Shown here one piece after another: positions 8,403 through 16,678 of a DNA stretch of 64,000 nt. Positions within the stretch are counted from its first letter, which is position 1, and every line of letters begins with the position of its first letter. The notes under the pieces are model-generated. The model was not told where the DNA came from, did not search any database, and was given only the letters and a program-made list of their open reading frames with translations. Position numbers and translations under genes: made by a program. The DNA is from Streptomyces oceani (lineage in GTDB: Bacteria > Actinomycetota > Actinomycetes > Streptomycetales > Streptomycetaceae), in NCBI RefSeq assembly GCF_001751245.1, contig NZ_LJGU01000093.1, positions 161,192-225,191 of the forward strand, in the 5' to 3' direction.

Positions 8403-9017
8403 ATGGGAGAAACCAAACGTCGCCGAGACGAGTACGCGGAAGCAACGCGTAATGCCATCGTTGAGGCAGGGAGGGAGCTCTTCTCGCAGAACGGATACGC
8501 CAAGACATCCTTGGACGACATTGCCGACCACGCCCGAGTGACAAAAGGTGCTATCTACCACCATTTCGCAAATAAGCAGGCAGTTTTCGAGGCCGTACTC
8601 GCCGAAATCGACCAGCACTTCACTCAACGCGTCGAGCGGGAGATCGAGGCGGAGGCTACCGGCTGGGAAGCGCTCTCGACCGCGCTCAACGCATACCTGG
8701 ATGCGAGTCTCGAGACAGCCTTCTGCGAGATGGCACTCAAAGAGGGGCCCATCGCGCTAGGTTGGCAGCGGTGGCGCCAGGCCCAAAGACACGTGACCGA
8801 TCATTTCACTGAGATGGTTAAGCGGCGCTGCACCGACGAATTTGTTCGGAACATGCCAAGCGAATTGCTGATGAACTCGATTATCGGAGCTCTTCACGAA
8901 ATGGCACTGGCCGTGTCAAACAGTTCGAATAAGCAGCAGGCGCGAAAAGAGGCATCTGCGCTCATCGGAGAACTCGTAGAATCCCTACGAGCACCCAGAT
9001 CGACCCGGCCAGAATAA
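8403..9017 (+). CDS. TetR-family transcriptional regulator (probable cluster repressor)
   Basis: 204 residues. The N-terminal helix-turn-helix (AIVEAGRELFSQNGYAKTSLDDIADHARVTKGAIYHHFANK, seen as a continuous TetR signature at about residues 15-55) is canonical. The C-terminal ligand domain is not informative. GGAGGAA precedes the ATG. It lies between the two operons that carry matching palindromes in their promoters (388-408 and 11664-11684) and is the only regulator gene in the accessory region, so it is the natural candidate to bind them. No copy of the palindrome is visible before its own start. Codon usage is less GC-biased than that of its neighbours. Confidence 0.85.
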   Translation: MGETKRRRDEYAEATRNAIVEAGRELFSQNGYAKTSLDDIADHARVTKGAIYHHFANKQAVFEAVLAEIDQHFTQRVEREIEAEATGWEALSTALNAYLDASLETAFCEMALKEGPIALGWQRWRQAQRHVTDHFTEMVKRRCTDEFVRNMPSELLMNSIIGALHEMALAVSNSSNKQQARKEASALIGELVESLRAPRSTRPE

Positions 9018-9054
9018 GCAGAGCCGAACTGAGCACCTGCCCAAGGAGACCTCT

Positions 9055-9915
9055 CTAGCTCTTGGTGAGAAAATCCACGAGCACCTCGACGAGACGCTCG
9101 GGGTGATCTTCGGAGACAAACGTGTAGGAATCCTCGATCGGCTTCAGGCTCGCCTGAGGAAAACGCCGGACGAGTTCCTCGGCCAGCTCCAGAGGGAACA
9201 GCCGATCTTCAGTGGCCCAGGGCAGCAGAACCGGAACATCGACTTCGGGAAAGCGTTCCGCCGCAGCCAGTGTGTGTTGACTGCTCACTCCCTTGAGGAT
9301 CTTTCCGAGGTCACGCCGAACCTCACGGCTTCGACGCATGGGAGTCAGGTAGGAGTCCATGACCTGATCGGGGATCGGACGCTTCGACAGCAGTCCGAAG
9401 ACGAGTGGGAGCCGATGTATCGGTCTTACTTTGAGCGTTTGCGCGATCAGGAACGGAAAACCAGGTAGGTGGCCGAACCACTGAAGGTACCGGAACATCG
9501 GAGGAAAGAACCGGTGCAGGCTGTCACTTGGTGTGAGAACCAGGGACCCAAGGTGCTCTGGTTGTTGCACCGCCGCGATCTGCGCAAACGCTCCGCCGGT
9601 GTCGTTGGCCACCACAGCCGCGTCCGTCAAGTCCAGTGCCGCCAGCAAATCCGTGATGAGGCGGGCGATCCCGGGCGGGCTGAGATCCGCATCGGGCGCC
9701 AACGCGTCCTCGTGTGAACCGAACGGCCAATCCGGCGTGATGCACCGAAATCCCGCGTGTGCGAGTGGTGGAACGACATGCCGCCACAAGTCTCCGTTGA
9801 CGAACAGGCCATGGACGAAGACCACCGGTCGCCCATGGCCGCGCTCGTGATACTTGAGAGGGCCCTGTCGCAAGTGAACGTATCTCGCCTCTCCGAGAAT
9901 CTCCGTCCTGGTCAA
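9055..9915 (-). CDS. Alpha/beta hydrolase, haloalkane-dehalogenase/epoxide-hydrolase-like
   Basis: 286 residues from a TTG start at 9915 that overlaps the stop of the upstream ABC ATPase as TTGA, with AGAGGA about 5 bases upstream. The oxyanion HG motif is in FVHGLFVNGDLW, the nucleophile elbow is NDTGG with Asp105, and the general-base His is in SEDHPERL near residue 271. An Asp nucleophile is typical of dehalogenases and epoxide hydrolases, which form a covalent ester, rather than esterases. It is coexpressed with the ATPase on the minus strand. The substrate is unknown; it may trim or detoxify a pathway intermediate. Confidence 0.8.
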   Translation of the reverse strand: MTRTEILGEARYVHLRQGPLKYHERGHGRPVVFVHGLFVNGDLWRHVVPPLAHAGFRCITPDWPFGSHEDALAPDADLSPPGIARLITDLLAALDLTDAAVVANDTGGAFAQIAAVQQPEHLGSLVLTPSDSLHRFFPPMFRYLQWFGHLPGFPFLIAQTLKVRPIHRLPLVFGLLSKRPIPDQVMDSYLTPMRRSREVRRDLGKILKGVSSQHTLAAAERFPEVDVPVLLPWATEDRLFPLELAEELVRRFPQASLKPIEDSYTFVSEDHPERLVEVLVDFLTKS

Positions 9916-10715
9916 CGTGGTCCTCTCAGGTCGTGTAGTTCCTGTTGGCAACACAGTGTCGACACCAGAGGATGGGGAACGAGTGCGCCCATGCCATACA
10001 ACTGGTTCCTCGTGCCACTCGCGACGATCGTGCCCGACTCCATCACATACAAACGGTGGCAGCCGAGGGCGGCCGCGTCCGTGCGTGCCGTGCTGACGAG
10101 AACCGCGCTCCCCTCCGCGCACCAAGTGTTGACCAGCCGCCGAAGGATCGCGATATGTGGTCCACACAGCCCAGCGGCTGGCTCGTCGAGGACGATGACC
10201 GGCGGGCACCCCGCGGATGCGGCGGCCAGGGACAGCAATTTCCTTGCCCACGGGGGATAGGAACCCAGCGCGCTGGCTCCGAGCGCCGAGAGCCCCATAC
10301 GCCACAGCAGGCGCGAAAGCCACCTGCTGGCAGCTGGTTCGTCCAACTCGGCTCGCCGCGCCACGCCCTTGAGCCAGGCTCTCCCGGACAACTCGGGGCA
10401 CATGGTCTGCTCGGGCACCGCGGTACCCACCATGCCCCAGGGTGGCCCGTCGCCGCGCACGATCGTGTCGTTGATCTTGAATATGCCAAAGGTGGGGCTC
10501 AGCCGACCAGTGAGAATATCCAGAAGAGTGGACTTTCCCGCCCCGGAGCCACCCACTAACCCCACCTGCTCGCCGGAGGCCACGGTGAGTGACACACCAG
10601 CTAATCGACTGCGGCCTGGTTCGAAGAACGTGAGTCCGCTAGCCACCAGACGAGGAAGTCCCCCTTCTTTGGAACGGTCCGACGGACAAGTCGCCAACTG
10701 GTAGGGACTACTCAT
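9912..10715 (-). CDS. Orphan ABC-type ATPase with degenerate signature motif
   Basis: 267 residues. Walker A is GGSGAGKST at about 55-63 and Walker B is VIVLDEP at about 182-188. Where LSGGQ is expected the sequence reads SYPPWARKL, so the family signature is lost or highly divergent. No permease gene is adjacent. It contains TTA codons (complement of 10602-10604 and 10557-10559). Coupled by TTGA to the hydrolase. It may energise a membrane protein encoded elsewhere, for example one of the small membrane proteins of the cluster, or serve a regulatory role; neither is shown. Confidence 0.75.
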   Translation of the reverse strand: MSSPYQLATCPSDRSKEGGLPRLVASGLTFFEPGRSRLAGVSLTVASGEQVGLVGGSGAGKSTLLDILTGRLSPTFGIFKINDTIVRGDGPPWGMVGTAVPEQTMCPELSGRAWLKGVARRAELDEPAASRWLSRLLWRMGLSALGASALGSYPPWARKLLSLAAASAGCPPVIVLDEPAAGLCGPHIAILRRLVNTWCAEGSAVLVSTARTDAAALGCHRLYVMESGTIVASGTRNQLYGMGALVPHPLVSTLCCQQELHDLRGPR

Positions 10716-11596
10716 CTCTTTGCTCCTGAAGTGACGAACTGCCTACGTGATGTATCGGCTCAACCCGGGGCTGGCAAAACGACCGCGCAAGGTCCCTCCC
10801 AAGCAACGGACACACATCTGCTCGCGCGATGGACGAAGGGCAGGCACAAGACCTGTGAGCGAGAAGTGTTCCTCGCACCCGGGGAATCCGGGAGAAATAT
10901 CCACAGAACCTGCGAAGTCACTGGTCAGAGTGATTTACGAGTAGGCCGCCGGCGTCGCGTCCAGCGCGCTCTCGGTCGATCTTCGCGGGGTCCCGTGCCA
11001 AACCGAATGCGGTCGGGAGCACGGCTCCGCCTGGCGCTGCGACACGATCCCCCTTCTTCCTCCGTCATGCCCGTCCGCCGGGCCGCACAGGAAATCCCTG
11101 GCCTAGTTTGCCGCACATCCGACACAGGTAAACCTGACCGTGCCCCAGCACTGACCTCCGGCTCCTGCGAGGCGGGCTGCGCGCCAGCGGCGCGGTGCAC
11201 TGGCACGTGGCCCTGAACTGCAAGAACATGGCTCGTCGAGATACCTGGCCCCGAGCTCGGGACGCATTTTCCGGGTGGGGCGCGGCACGAGGCCGCGCTG
11301 TGGAGTGGACGCTTCATGCCTCCCGGAAGGGCTCCGCTACCCCGGAGCGCAAGTACGCCGGGCCAGCACGGCTCCCGAATCCGCCTCAGGGTGCCGCTTA
11401 CCGGCCTCGGAACCGGCCGGCTCCCGCGGCGGGGGCTGCGGATCGGAAGACCCGAGCGCCACGGGCAGCGCGAGCAGCGGTCGTAGGACGTCAGGGACCG
11501 ACCACACCCTCGCGCGGTCGGTCTCGCCTCCAGCCCATGGTGCTTCAACCATCCGACCTGCGGCGGGACGTGGCGGCTTCGCCCCTGGCCCCGCCC
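10716..11596. other. About 0.9 kb with no supportable gene
   Basis: The longest open frames here (for example the minus-strand frame 10925-11629) are Arg/Ser/Pro-rich, show no domain pattern and have no sensible ribosome-binding site. I see no tRNA. The stretch separates the minus-strand ATPase pair from the forward operon starting at 11713 and probably holds the divergent promoters plus degenerate DNA. Confidence 0.4.
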
Positions 11597-11622
11597 GCCG
11601 CCCCGGCAGCTGCCGGGGCGGC
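11597..11622 (+). terminator. GC-rich perfect palindrome (terminator-like stem)
   Basis: Two 13-base arms, GCCGCCCCGGCAG and CTGCCGGGGCGGC, abut with no spacer. The RNA would form a very stable hairpin. No T-tract follows, as is usual for Streptomyces terminators. It lies about 90 bases upstream of the 11713 operon and would insulate it from read-through. Confidence 0.5.
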
Positions 11623-11644
11623 TAGGCAAGCAAATCGATGAGTG

Positions 11645-11684
11645 TTAGGCTCCGCTTGTTATGTTACATACTTTGAGTATGTAA
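11645..11684 (+). promoter_or_regulatory. Promoter with palindromic operator of the 11713 operon
   Basis: The inverted repeat has left arm TTACATACT (11664-11672), spacer TTG and right arm AGTATGTAA (11676-11684). It matches the 388-408 element in 17 or more of 21 positions. The CATACT inside the left arm works as a -10, with a weak TTAGGC about 16 bases upstream (11645-11650). The start codon of the membrane protein is 28 bases downstream of the palindrome. The geometry is that of repression by promoter occlusion. Confidence 0.6.
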
Positions 11685-11712
11685 ACGACTGCCGAGGGGT
11701 GGCCATTCATCC

Positions 11713-12261
11713 ATGGACAGCCGCAATCTCTTCGAGACACCGACGACCTACCGCGTCATACGGCTCGAGTACTTCGCCGCGCTCGTGGCCGTGGGAGTAC
11801 TCGTCGTCCAGCACTGGCACGAGATCCGCTGGGTGCCGTTCCTGATCCTGTTCGCATACATCGACGTCATCGGTTACATCCCCGGCGCCATCGCGGCCAG
11901 ACGCAGCAGCACGGGCTACATCCACCGCGGGTACTACGTGCTCTACAACCTCATGCACACGCTCCTCACGGCCGCAGCGGTAGCCGGCGTGTGGTGCCTG
12001 ATCGCGGGAGCCGAGTGGGCTCTCCTGGCCCTTCCGTTGCACCTGTTCGCGGACCGTTCCGTCGTGGGGAACTTCCTCAAGCCGTTCGGTGTCCGCTTCG
12101 AGCCACAGGAACACCCCGCGTACTACGCCGCCAAGCCCCTCCTCGACCGCCCCCAGCCGCCTCGCTGGGCGACCGAGGCCGGGGCTACCGGAGCATCGGA
12201 CACACCCGTTCGTACGACGCTACGGACAGAGCCGGAACCCGTGGAGGTAAGCCGGGCATGA
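11713..12261 (+). CDS. Small polytopic membrane protein, candidate N-N bond-forming (VlmO-like) partner
   Basis: 182 residues. Four hydrophobic segments are visible at about 19-33, 40-60, 77-97 and 101-115, followed by a polar cytoplasmic tail from residue 120. Several histidines sit at or near the membrane faces (QHWHE at about 34-36, YIHRG, LMHTL, PLHLFADR), which could bind a metal or haem. I do not recognise the family from sequence alone. Its stop overlaps the DUF2156-type gene as ATGA. In valanimycin biosynthesis the membrane protein VlmO turns O-seryl-hydroxylamine, made by VlmA, into a hydrazine. The pairing here is the reason for the suggestion, which rests on context. First gene of a 14-gene operon, directly after an operator. 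Confidence 0.5.
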   Translation: MDSRNLFETPTTYRVIRLEYFAALVAVGVLVVQHWHEIRWVPFLILFAYIDVIGYIPGAIAARRSSTGYIHRGYYVLYNLMHTLLTAAAVAGVWCLIAGAEWALLALPLHLFADRSVVGNFLKPFGVRFEPQEHPAYYAAKPLLDRPQPPRWATEAGATGASDTPVRTTLRTEPEPVEVSRA

Positions 12262-13298
12262 CCGCGACCCCACTGCCTCCCCACGTCGCCCACGATGTTC
12301 GGCTGCGAACGTTGCACCAGTACGGCACCAACCCTTCCGGCTTCCTCTCGCTCAATGCGGGTAACGAGTACTTCACCGAACCAGGCGTGGACGGATTCAT
12401 CGCCTACCGACCGGCGCGCCGCATCTGGGTGCAGTTCGGCGGCCCCGTGGCCCCGCCGGAAAACCGCCGTGAGTTGCTCGCGGCCTTTTTGCAGCGGGCG
12501 AAAGAGCAGCGGGTACGTGTCCTGGGCGTGCAGTTGCTGCGTGCGGACGCCGAGCTGCAGGCGGAACACGACTTCCACACGAACCAGTTCGGCAGTTCCT
12601 TCAGCATCTCGCTGCCCGAATTCGCGCTGCGTGGTCAGGCGTTCGTAAAGACGCGCAACATGATCTCGCGGGCCCGTAGGGACGGCATCACGGTGCAGGA
12701 GTTCGGCCAGGAGGGCGCACCCGGAGACGTCGCCTCCCTGCGGCGCCAACTGGACGATATCGACGCGTCGTGGTTACGCCAGAAAGGACGACTTACCCGG
12801 GAGATCCGCTTCTTCGTCGGCGAGCGCACCGGAGAGTACCAGCACCTGCGACGTACCTTCGTCGCACGCCGGGAGAGCGCGCACGCTCACGAGGACGTCG
12901 TCGCGTACATTTCCTACTCTCCCGTCTTCGGCACGCAGCCGGGGTGGCTGTACGACCTCACCCGACGGCGGCCCGAGGGCGCACGCGGAGCCATCGAAAT
13001 GGCCTTCGCCCTTGCCGCCGAACGCATGAAACAGCACGGCGACCCGTGGTTGCATCTCGGTCTGACTCCGTTCGTCGGCCTGGATGCCACTAACGAACTC
13101 GCCAGCACCCACCAGTCCGCGGCTCGCGCGATACGACTGCTGGCCGAGCGTGGCCAGTTCCTCTACCCCTCCGCCAGTCAGGCGTCGTTCAAACGAAAGT
13201 GGCGTCCACAGCCGGCAACGCCCGAGTACCTGGCGTACCCCGGCCGTCTGCGCTTGATCGACGTGTGGCGCCTCATGAAAGTGGCGAACCTGATATGA
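12258..13298 (+). CDS. DUF2156/MprF-fold aminoacyl-tRNA transferase-like protein (VlmA-like candidate)
   Basis: 346 residues with the tandem GNAT-like pattern of the phosphatidylglycerol lysyltransferase C-terminal domain. Visible elements are YGTNPSGFLSL at about 17-27, GFIAYRPARRIWVQFGGPVA (the YR...GDP equivalent) and the stretch FVKTRNMISRARRDGITVQE, which corresponds to the conserved RN-I-RA-R-GI segment. There is no transmembrane part, so this is a soluble enzyme, not a lipid flippase/synthase. Soluble members of this kind include VlmA, which transfers seryl from tRNA to an N-alkylhydroxylamine. It carries a TTA codon (12774-12776). ATGA overlaps on both sides couple it to the membrane protein and the FAD oxidoreductase. 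Lipid aminoacylation is the main alternative. Confidence 0.6.
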   Translation: MTATPLPPHVAHDVRLRTLHQYGTNPSGFLSLNAGNEYFTEPGVDGFIAYRPARRIWVQFGGPVAPPENRRELLAAFLQRAKEQRVRVLGVQLLRADAELQAEHDFHTNQFGSSFSISLPEFALRGQAFVKTRNMISRARRDGITVQEFGQEGAPGDVASLRRQLDDIDASWLRQKGRLTREIRFFVGERTGEYQHLRRTFVARRESAHAHEDVVAYISYSPVFGTQPGWLYDLTRRRPEGARGAIEMAFALAAERMKQHGDPWLHLGLTPFVGLDATNELASTHQSAARAIRLLAERGQFLYPSASQASFKRKWRPQPATPEYLAYPGRLRLIDVWRLMKVANLI

Positions 13299-14695
13299 GT
13301 CCCCGGCAGGGTCAAGCCCCTCATGCCCGCTCTATCCGGTCGGGGTACCCGGTCCCGGATGCTCCCGTATGGCAGCGACGCCGGCCCGAGGCCCCCGCAC
13401 GGGACCCCCACACGGGCCATGCCCTGGTCGATGTCGCGATCGTTGGCGCCGGGCTGACCGGTCTGTCCGCGGCGCTGCACCTGTTACGGCAACGCCCGCA
13501 CTGGTCGGTGCTGGTACTGGAAGCCGACCGTGTGGGTGCCGGGGCCAGCGGGCGCAGCACGGGGATCGTCGGCCCCGGGGTCGGCGGCCGGATCAGACAA
13601 CTCCACAAGCGCTACGGGGCCGATACCGCCCGGGGCGTCTACGAGTACAGCCAGGAGTGCGTGCGTACGGTAGTCCGCCTCGTCGAGGACGAGGGTATCG
13701 ACTGCGCGATGTCCCCGAGCACCCACTTGTTGTGCGCCACCACACAGGCTCAGGCGGAAATGCTCCGACGCGAGGAGCGCGCCTTCGCCGGACTCGGCAT
13801 CGACGTCCCCTTCCTGCCCCGTCGACCACTCTCCGAAAGGCTGGGGCATCCCAGCTACTTCGGTGCGCTCGCCTACCAACCCGTCGTCCAGCTCAACCCG
13901 CTGGCGCTCTCCCTCGGCTTGGCCGACGCTGTGGTTCGCGCGGGCGGCCGTGTCGCCGAACAGAGTCCCGTGACGGGAATCAGACCCCACAACGGCGGCA
14001 GCAGACTTCGTGTCGGCCCGTACGGTCAGGTCGACGCGCGCCAGGTGGTGGTCGCGACGGACGGCTACACCCCGCCCGGGCTGCCGCACGGCCGGCGGAT
14101 CGTACCGGTCCGGACACATGTGCTGGCGACCCGACAGCTTTCCGCGGCGGAGCGTGCCGCCTTGCGCTGGAGCGGCCACGAGGCTGTCATCGATCAGCGA
14201 TTCTTCTTCTCCTACTACCGCTTCGACGAGACGGGCCGCCTGCTCTTCGGCGGTGGTCCGGTGTGCGGCGTGAACGCCTCGCGGAAGTTCTCCGAGCGGG
14301 TCTGGAGCCGACTGGCGCGCGAGTTCGCCCGACGCTTCCCGGCACTGGACCACGTGCCCTTCACCCACCGTTGGTCGGGGCTGACCGGCGCCACCCTCGA
14401 CCGGATTCCGCTGCTGGGTCCGCTACCCCGACAGCCCGGTGTGCTGTTCGCGGGCGCGTGGACCGGACACGGGCTGGCGATGTCCGTCGGCTGCGGTCCC
14501 ACGATCGCTGACCTCCTGACGGAAGAGCACACACCGACCACTCGTCCCTGGCTCCGGTCGCGGACTGGCACTCCACGGTTGGGGCCGCTACAGCCCGCGT
14601 TCGTCAGGAGCTATGTGACAGCCATGGACGCCGTCGACCGCGGCGGGGCTCTTGTCCAGCGGCTGCGTGGGGTCCCGACACGGAACGATCACTGA
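13295..14695 (+). CDS. FAD-dependent amine oxidoreductase (DAO family)
   Basis: 466 residues. The N-terminal dinucleotide fold is GAGLTGLSAA at 51-60, preceded by the substrate-entry pattern YPVPDAPVWQRR found in gamma-glutamylputrescine-oxidase-like enzymes. VVVATDGYTP and a C-terminal FAGAWTGHGLAMS flavin-contact region are present. These enzymes oxidise C-N bonds of secondary or primary amines. In this operon it could oxidise a hydrazine or amine intermediate. TTA codon at 13484-13486. It starts with ATGA overlap on the VlmA-like gene, so its role is probably close to that step. Confidence 0.8.
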   Translation: MSPRQGQAPHARSIRSGYPVPDAPVWQRRRPEAPARDPHTGHALVDVAIVGAGLTGLSAALHLLRQRPHWSVLVLEADRVGAGASGRSTGIVGPGVGGRIRQLHKRYGADTARGVYEYSQECVRTVVRLVEDEGIDCAMSPSTHLLCATTQAQAEMLRREERAFAGLGIDVPFLPRRPLSERLGHPSYFGALAYQPVVQLNPLALSLGLADAVVRAGGRVAEQSPVTGIRPHNGGSRLRVGPYGQVDARQVVVATDGYTPPGLPHGRRIVPVRTHVLATRQLSAAERAALRWSGHEAVIDQRFFFSYYRFDETGRLLFGGGPVCGVNASRKFSERVWSRLAREFARRFPALDHVPFTHRWSGLTGATLDRIPLLGPLPRQPGVLFAGAWTGHGLAMSVGCGPTIADLLTEEHTPTTRPWLRSRTGTPRLGPLQPAFVRSYVTAMDAVDRGGALVQRLRGVPTRNDH

Positions 14696-14741
14696 GCCCT
14701 CGCTGCCGATTTCCGGCATCCCCATCTATCCGGAGGTGTAA

Positions 14742-15449
14742 GTGAAGTTCGACTATCTGAGGCTGATGCTAGAGGAGAGCCGGGATCTCGCCAGCTTCCT
14801 GGAAGAACTACCCGATACGACGTGGCGCAGTGCGTCCCTGTGCGCGGGTTGGCGCGTGCAGGAGGTGGTGGCTCACATGGCAGCGGGCCACGGTGCCTCG
14901 CTGGCGGGCTACCTGGCGACGCTCGTCCGCTGCGGGGGCTCCGTCGAGAAGACGTCGGAGGTGATGGCTCGCCGGTTCGCCGCGACACACAGCCCCACCG
15001 AGATCCTCGCCGCCTTCCGACGCGGCACCACCGGACGACCAAAGGGGCCAACAGCCCTCGTACGGCGGGCCGAGCTGTTCACCGACCACCTGGTGCACCA
15101 CCAGGACATCCGTCGCCCGCTGGGCCAGCCCCGGGACATCCCGGAGGCTCGCCTGCTCGCCGCGCTCCACTCGCTGAAGCGACTCAGCGCACGAGTGGGC
15201 AGCGGGGCCCGAATGCGCGGTCTGCGCCTCGCTGCGGACGACGTGCCCTTCCGTACGGGGATCGGCGCCGAGGTATGTGGTCCAGCGGAAGCCCTGGTGA
15301 TGGCGGTGTGCGGCCGTGCGGACGCCGCCCGTGATCTGCGCGGTGAGGGAGCCGAGTTACTACGGCGACGGCTGGCAGCCGAGGCTGACGGAGCCGCCTC
15401 GCGACCACGGCTGAAACCCGCCGAGCGCGACGCCGGAGGTGTGGGATGA
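14742..15449 (+). CDS. Mycothiol-dependent maleylpyruvate isomerase-like (DinB-fold) protein
   Basis: 235 residues from GTG with CGGAGG upstream. The TIGR03083/MDMPI_N pattern is clear: LEELPDTTWRSASLCAGWRV, then EVVAHMA with a metal-type His, and later FTDHLVHHQDIRRPLG with two or more His ligands. Such proteins bind a divalent metal and often use mycothiol for isomerisation or thiol transfer. One TTA codon at 15357-15359. ATGA overlap with the next flavoprotein gene. The function within the pathway is unknown; detoxification of a reactive N-oxygenated intermediate is one option. Confidence 0.75.
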   Translation: MKFDYLRLMLEESRDLASFLEELPDTTWRSASLCAGWRVQEVVAHMAAGHGASLAGYLATLVRCGGSVEKTSEVMARRFAATHSPTEILAAFRRGTTGRPKGPTALVRRAELFTDHLVHHQDIRRPLGQPRDIPEARLLAALHSLKRLSARVGSGARMRGLRLAADDVPFRTGIGAEVCGPAEALVMAVCGRADAARDLRGEGAELLRRRLAAEADGAASRPRLKPAERDAGGVG

Positions 15450-16576
15450 AGTTCCTTGAGCGGGAGCGCCAGACGCTCCAGCGGTACATTCCGCATCTCG
15501 ACAAGGCCCTCGCCGAGCTGCCCCTGCATGTCCTGGAAAGCCAGGAGAGCCCGGCCATCGGACTGTTTCGCGACTCACCCGGCCCGGGATTGCTCATTCC
15601 CACCGAGTTCGGCGGCTCTGCCGCGAACGCGGTCGACGCGGTGCGCGTGCAGCGGGCGATTGGCGCCCGATCACCGAGTCTGGCGGTGGCGACGACGATG
15701 CATCACTTCAGCATGGCCTCGATCGTCTCGCTCGGTGAGGAGAGCACGGGCTTCGAGTGGTTGCTTCTGGAGGCGGTGGCCCGTGACCACCGCCTGGTCT
15801 CCTCCGCGTTCGCCGAAGGCCGGCCGGGACAGCCAATCCTGAGTCCGGGTATGCGGGCGACGCCGGTCCAAGACGGCTATCTCGTCAGTGGCCGTAAGAA
15901 GCCGTGCAGCTTGTCCCGCTCGATGGACCTGATCACCGCCGGAATAGCTATCGAGGGGCCTGACGACACTCCTGTGATGGCTGTCGCGCTCATCCCCACC
16001 GAGTCTCCGGGCGTCCACGTGAAACCGTTCTGGAACTCCTGGGCGCTGGCTGGTGCCGAGAGTGAGGAGGTGGTGATCGACGAGGTATTCGTCCACAGCG
16101 ACCTCGTCATCGAGACGACCGTCGGCTTTGGTCACCAACTGGACAAGCTGACGCTTTACAGCTTCCTCTGGTTCGAACTGCTCATCACGGCGAGCTACGT
16201 GGGTGCCGTGAGCGCTCTAGCTGAGCGGGTCTTCGCCCACCAACGGGTTCCGAAGGCGGAACAGGTCCGACTGCTCTGTGAGGTCGAGGGGGCCGCGCTT
16301 CAGCTGGAGGGCATGGCCCGAGCCCAGGAAGCGACCGAGCACGACACCGAGGCGTTCGCCCATTGCCTGATCGGCCGGTTCGCTATCCAGGACGCGCTCG
16401 CCCGGGCGGCGTCCTCCTGCGTCGAGCTGCTCGGTGGAGTGGAGTTCGTCTCCTCTCCGGATGTGGCCTGTCTCCTGGCCTCAGCTCACGCGTTGGCTCT
16501 GCACCCACCGAACCGTACCGGCACGATCGATTCCTTCGCCGACTACATCAAGGGCGACCAGATCAACGTCACCTGA
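15446..16576 (+). CDS. Acyl-CoA-dehydrogenase-fold flavoprotein, candidate amine N-hydroxylase
   Basis: 376 residues of the acyl-CoA dehydrogenase superfamily. Seen: PGLLIPTEFGGSAANAVDAV at about 45-65, the ATTMHHFS and SSAFAEG segments of the middle domain, a beta domain with DGYLVSGRKKPCS, and a C-terminal four-helix part ending IKGDQINVT. The family includes two-component N-hydroxylases such as VlmH (isobutylamine N-hydroxylase), which use reduced flavin from a partner reductase. A flavin reductase is encoded at 22624 in the same operon and an amine-forming aminotransferase is next door. That context favours monooxygenase over dehydrogenase activity. A true acyl-CoA dehydrogenase remains possible. 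Confidence 0.75.
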   Translation: MKFLERERQTLQRYIPHLDKALAELPLHVLESQESPAIGLFRDSPGPGLLIPTEFGGSAANAVDAVRVQRAIGARSPSLAVATTMHHFSMASIVSLGEESTGFEWLLLEAVARDHRLVSSAFAEGRPGQPILSPGMRATPVQDGYLVSGRKKPCSLSRSMDLITAGIAIEGPDDTPVMAVALIPTESPGVHVKPFWNSWALAGAESEEVVIDEVFVHSDLVIETTVGFGHQLDKLTLYSFLWFELLITASYVGAVSALAERVFAHQRVPKAEQVRLLCEVEGAALQLEGMARAQEATEHDTEAFAHCLIGRFAIQDALARAASSCVELLGGVEFVSSPDVACLLASAHALALHPPNRTGTIDSFADYIKGDQINVT

Positions 16577-16678
16577 GTGGGTCGCGCCATCCTCCCCTCA
16601 ACTCCGCTCCCTCCTCAGCTCTGTGCTCCCTTCCACGCCTTTCGAGGACACACACCGATGAAGTGAGAGGACCGCACG

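Noticed and set aside
10925..11629. A 234-codon minus-strand frame in the gap before the 11713 operon
   Set aside because: No ribosome-binding site, no domain pattern, composition like random GC-rich DNA. Kept as unassigned intergenic sequence.
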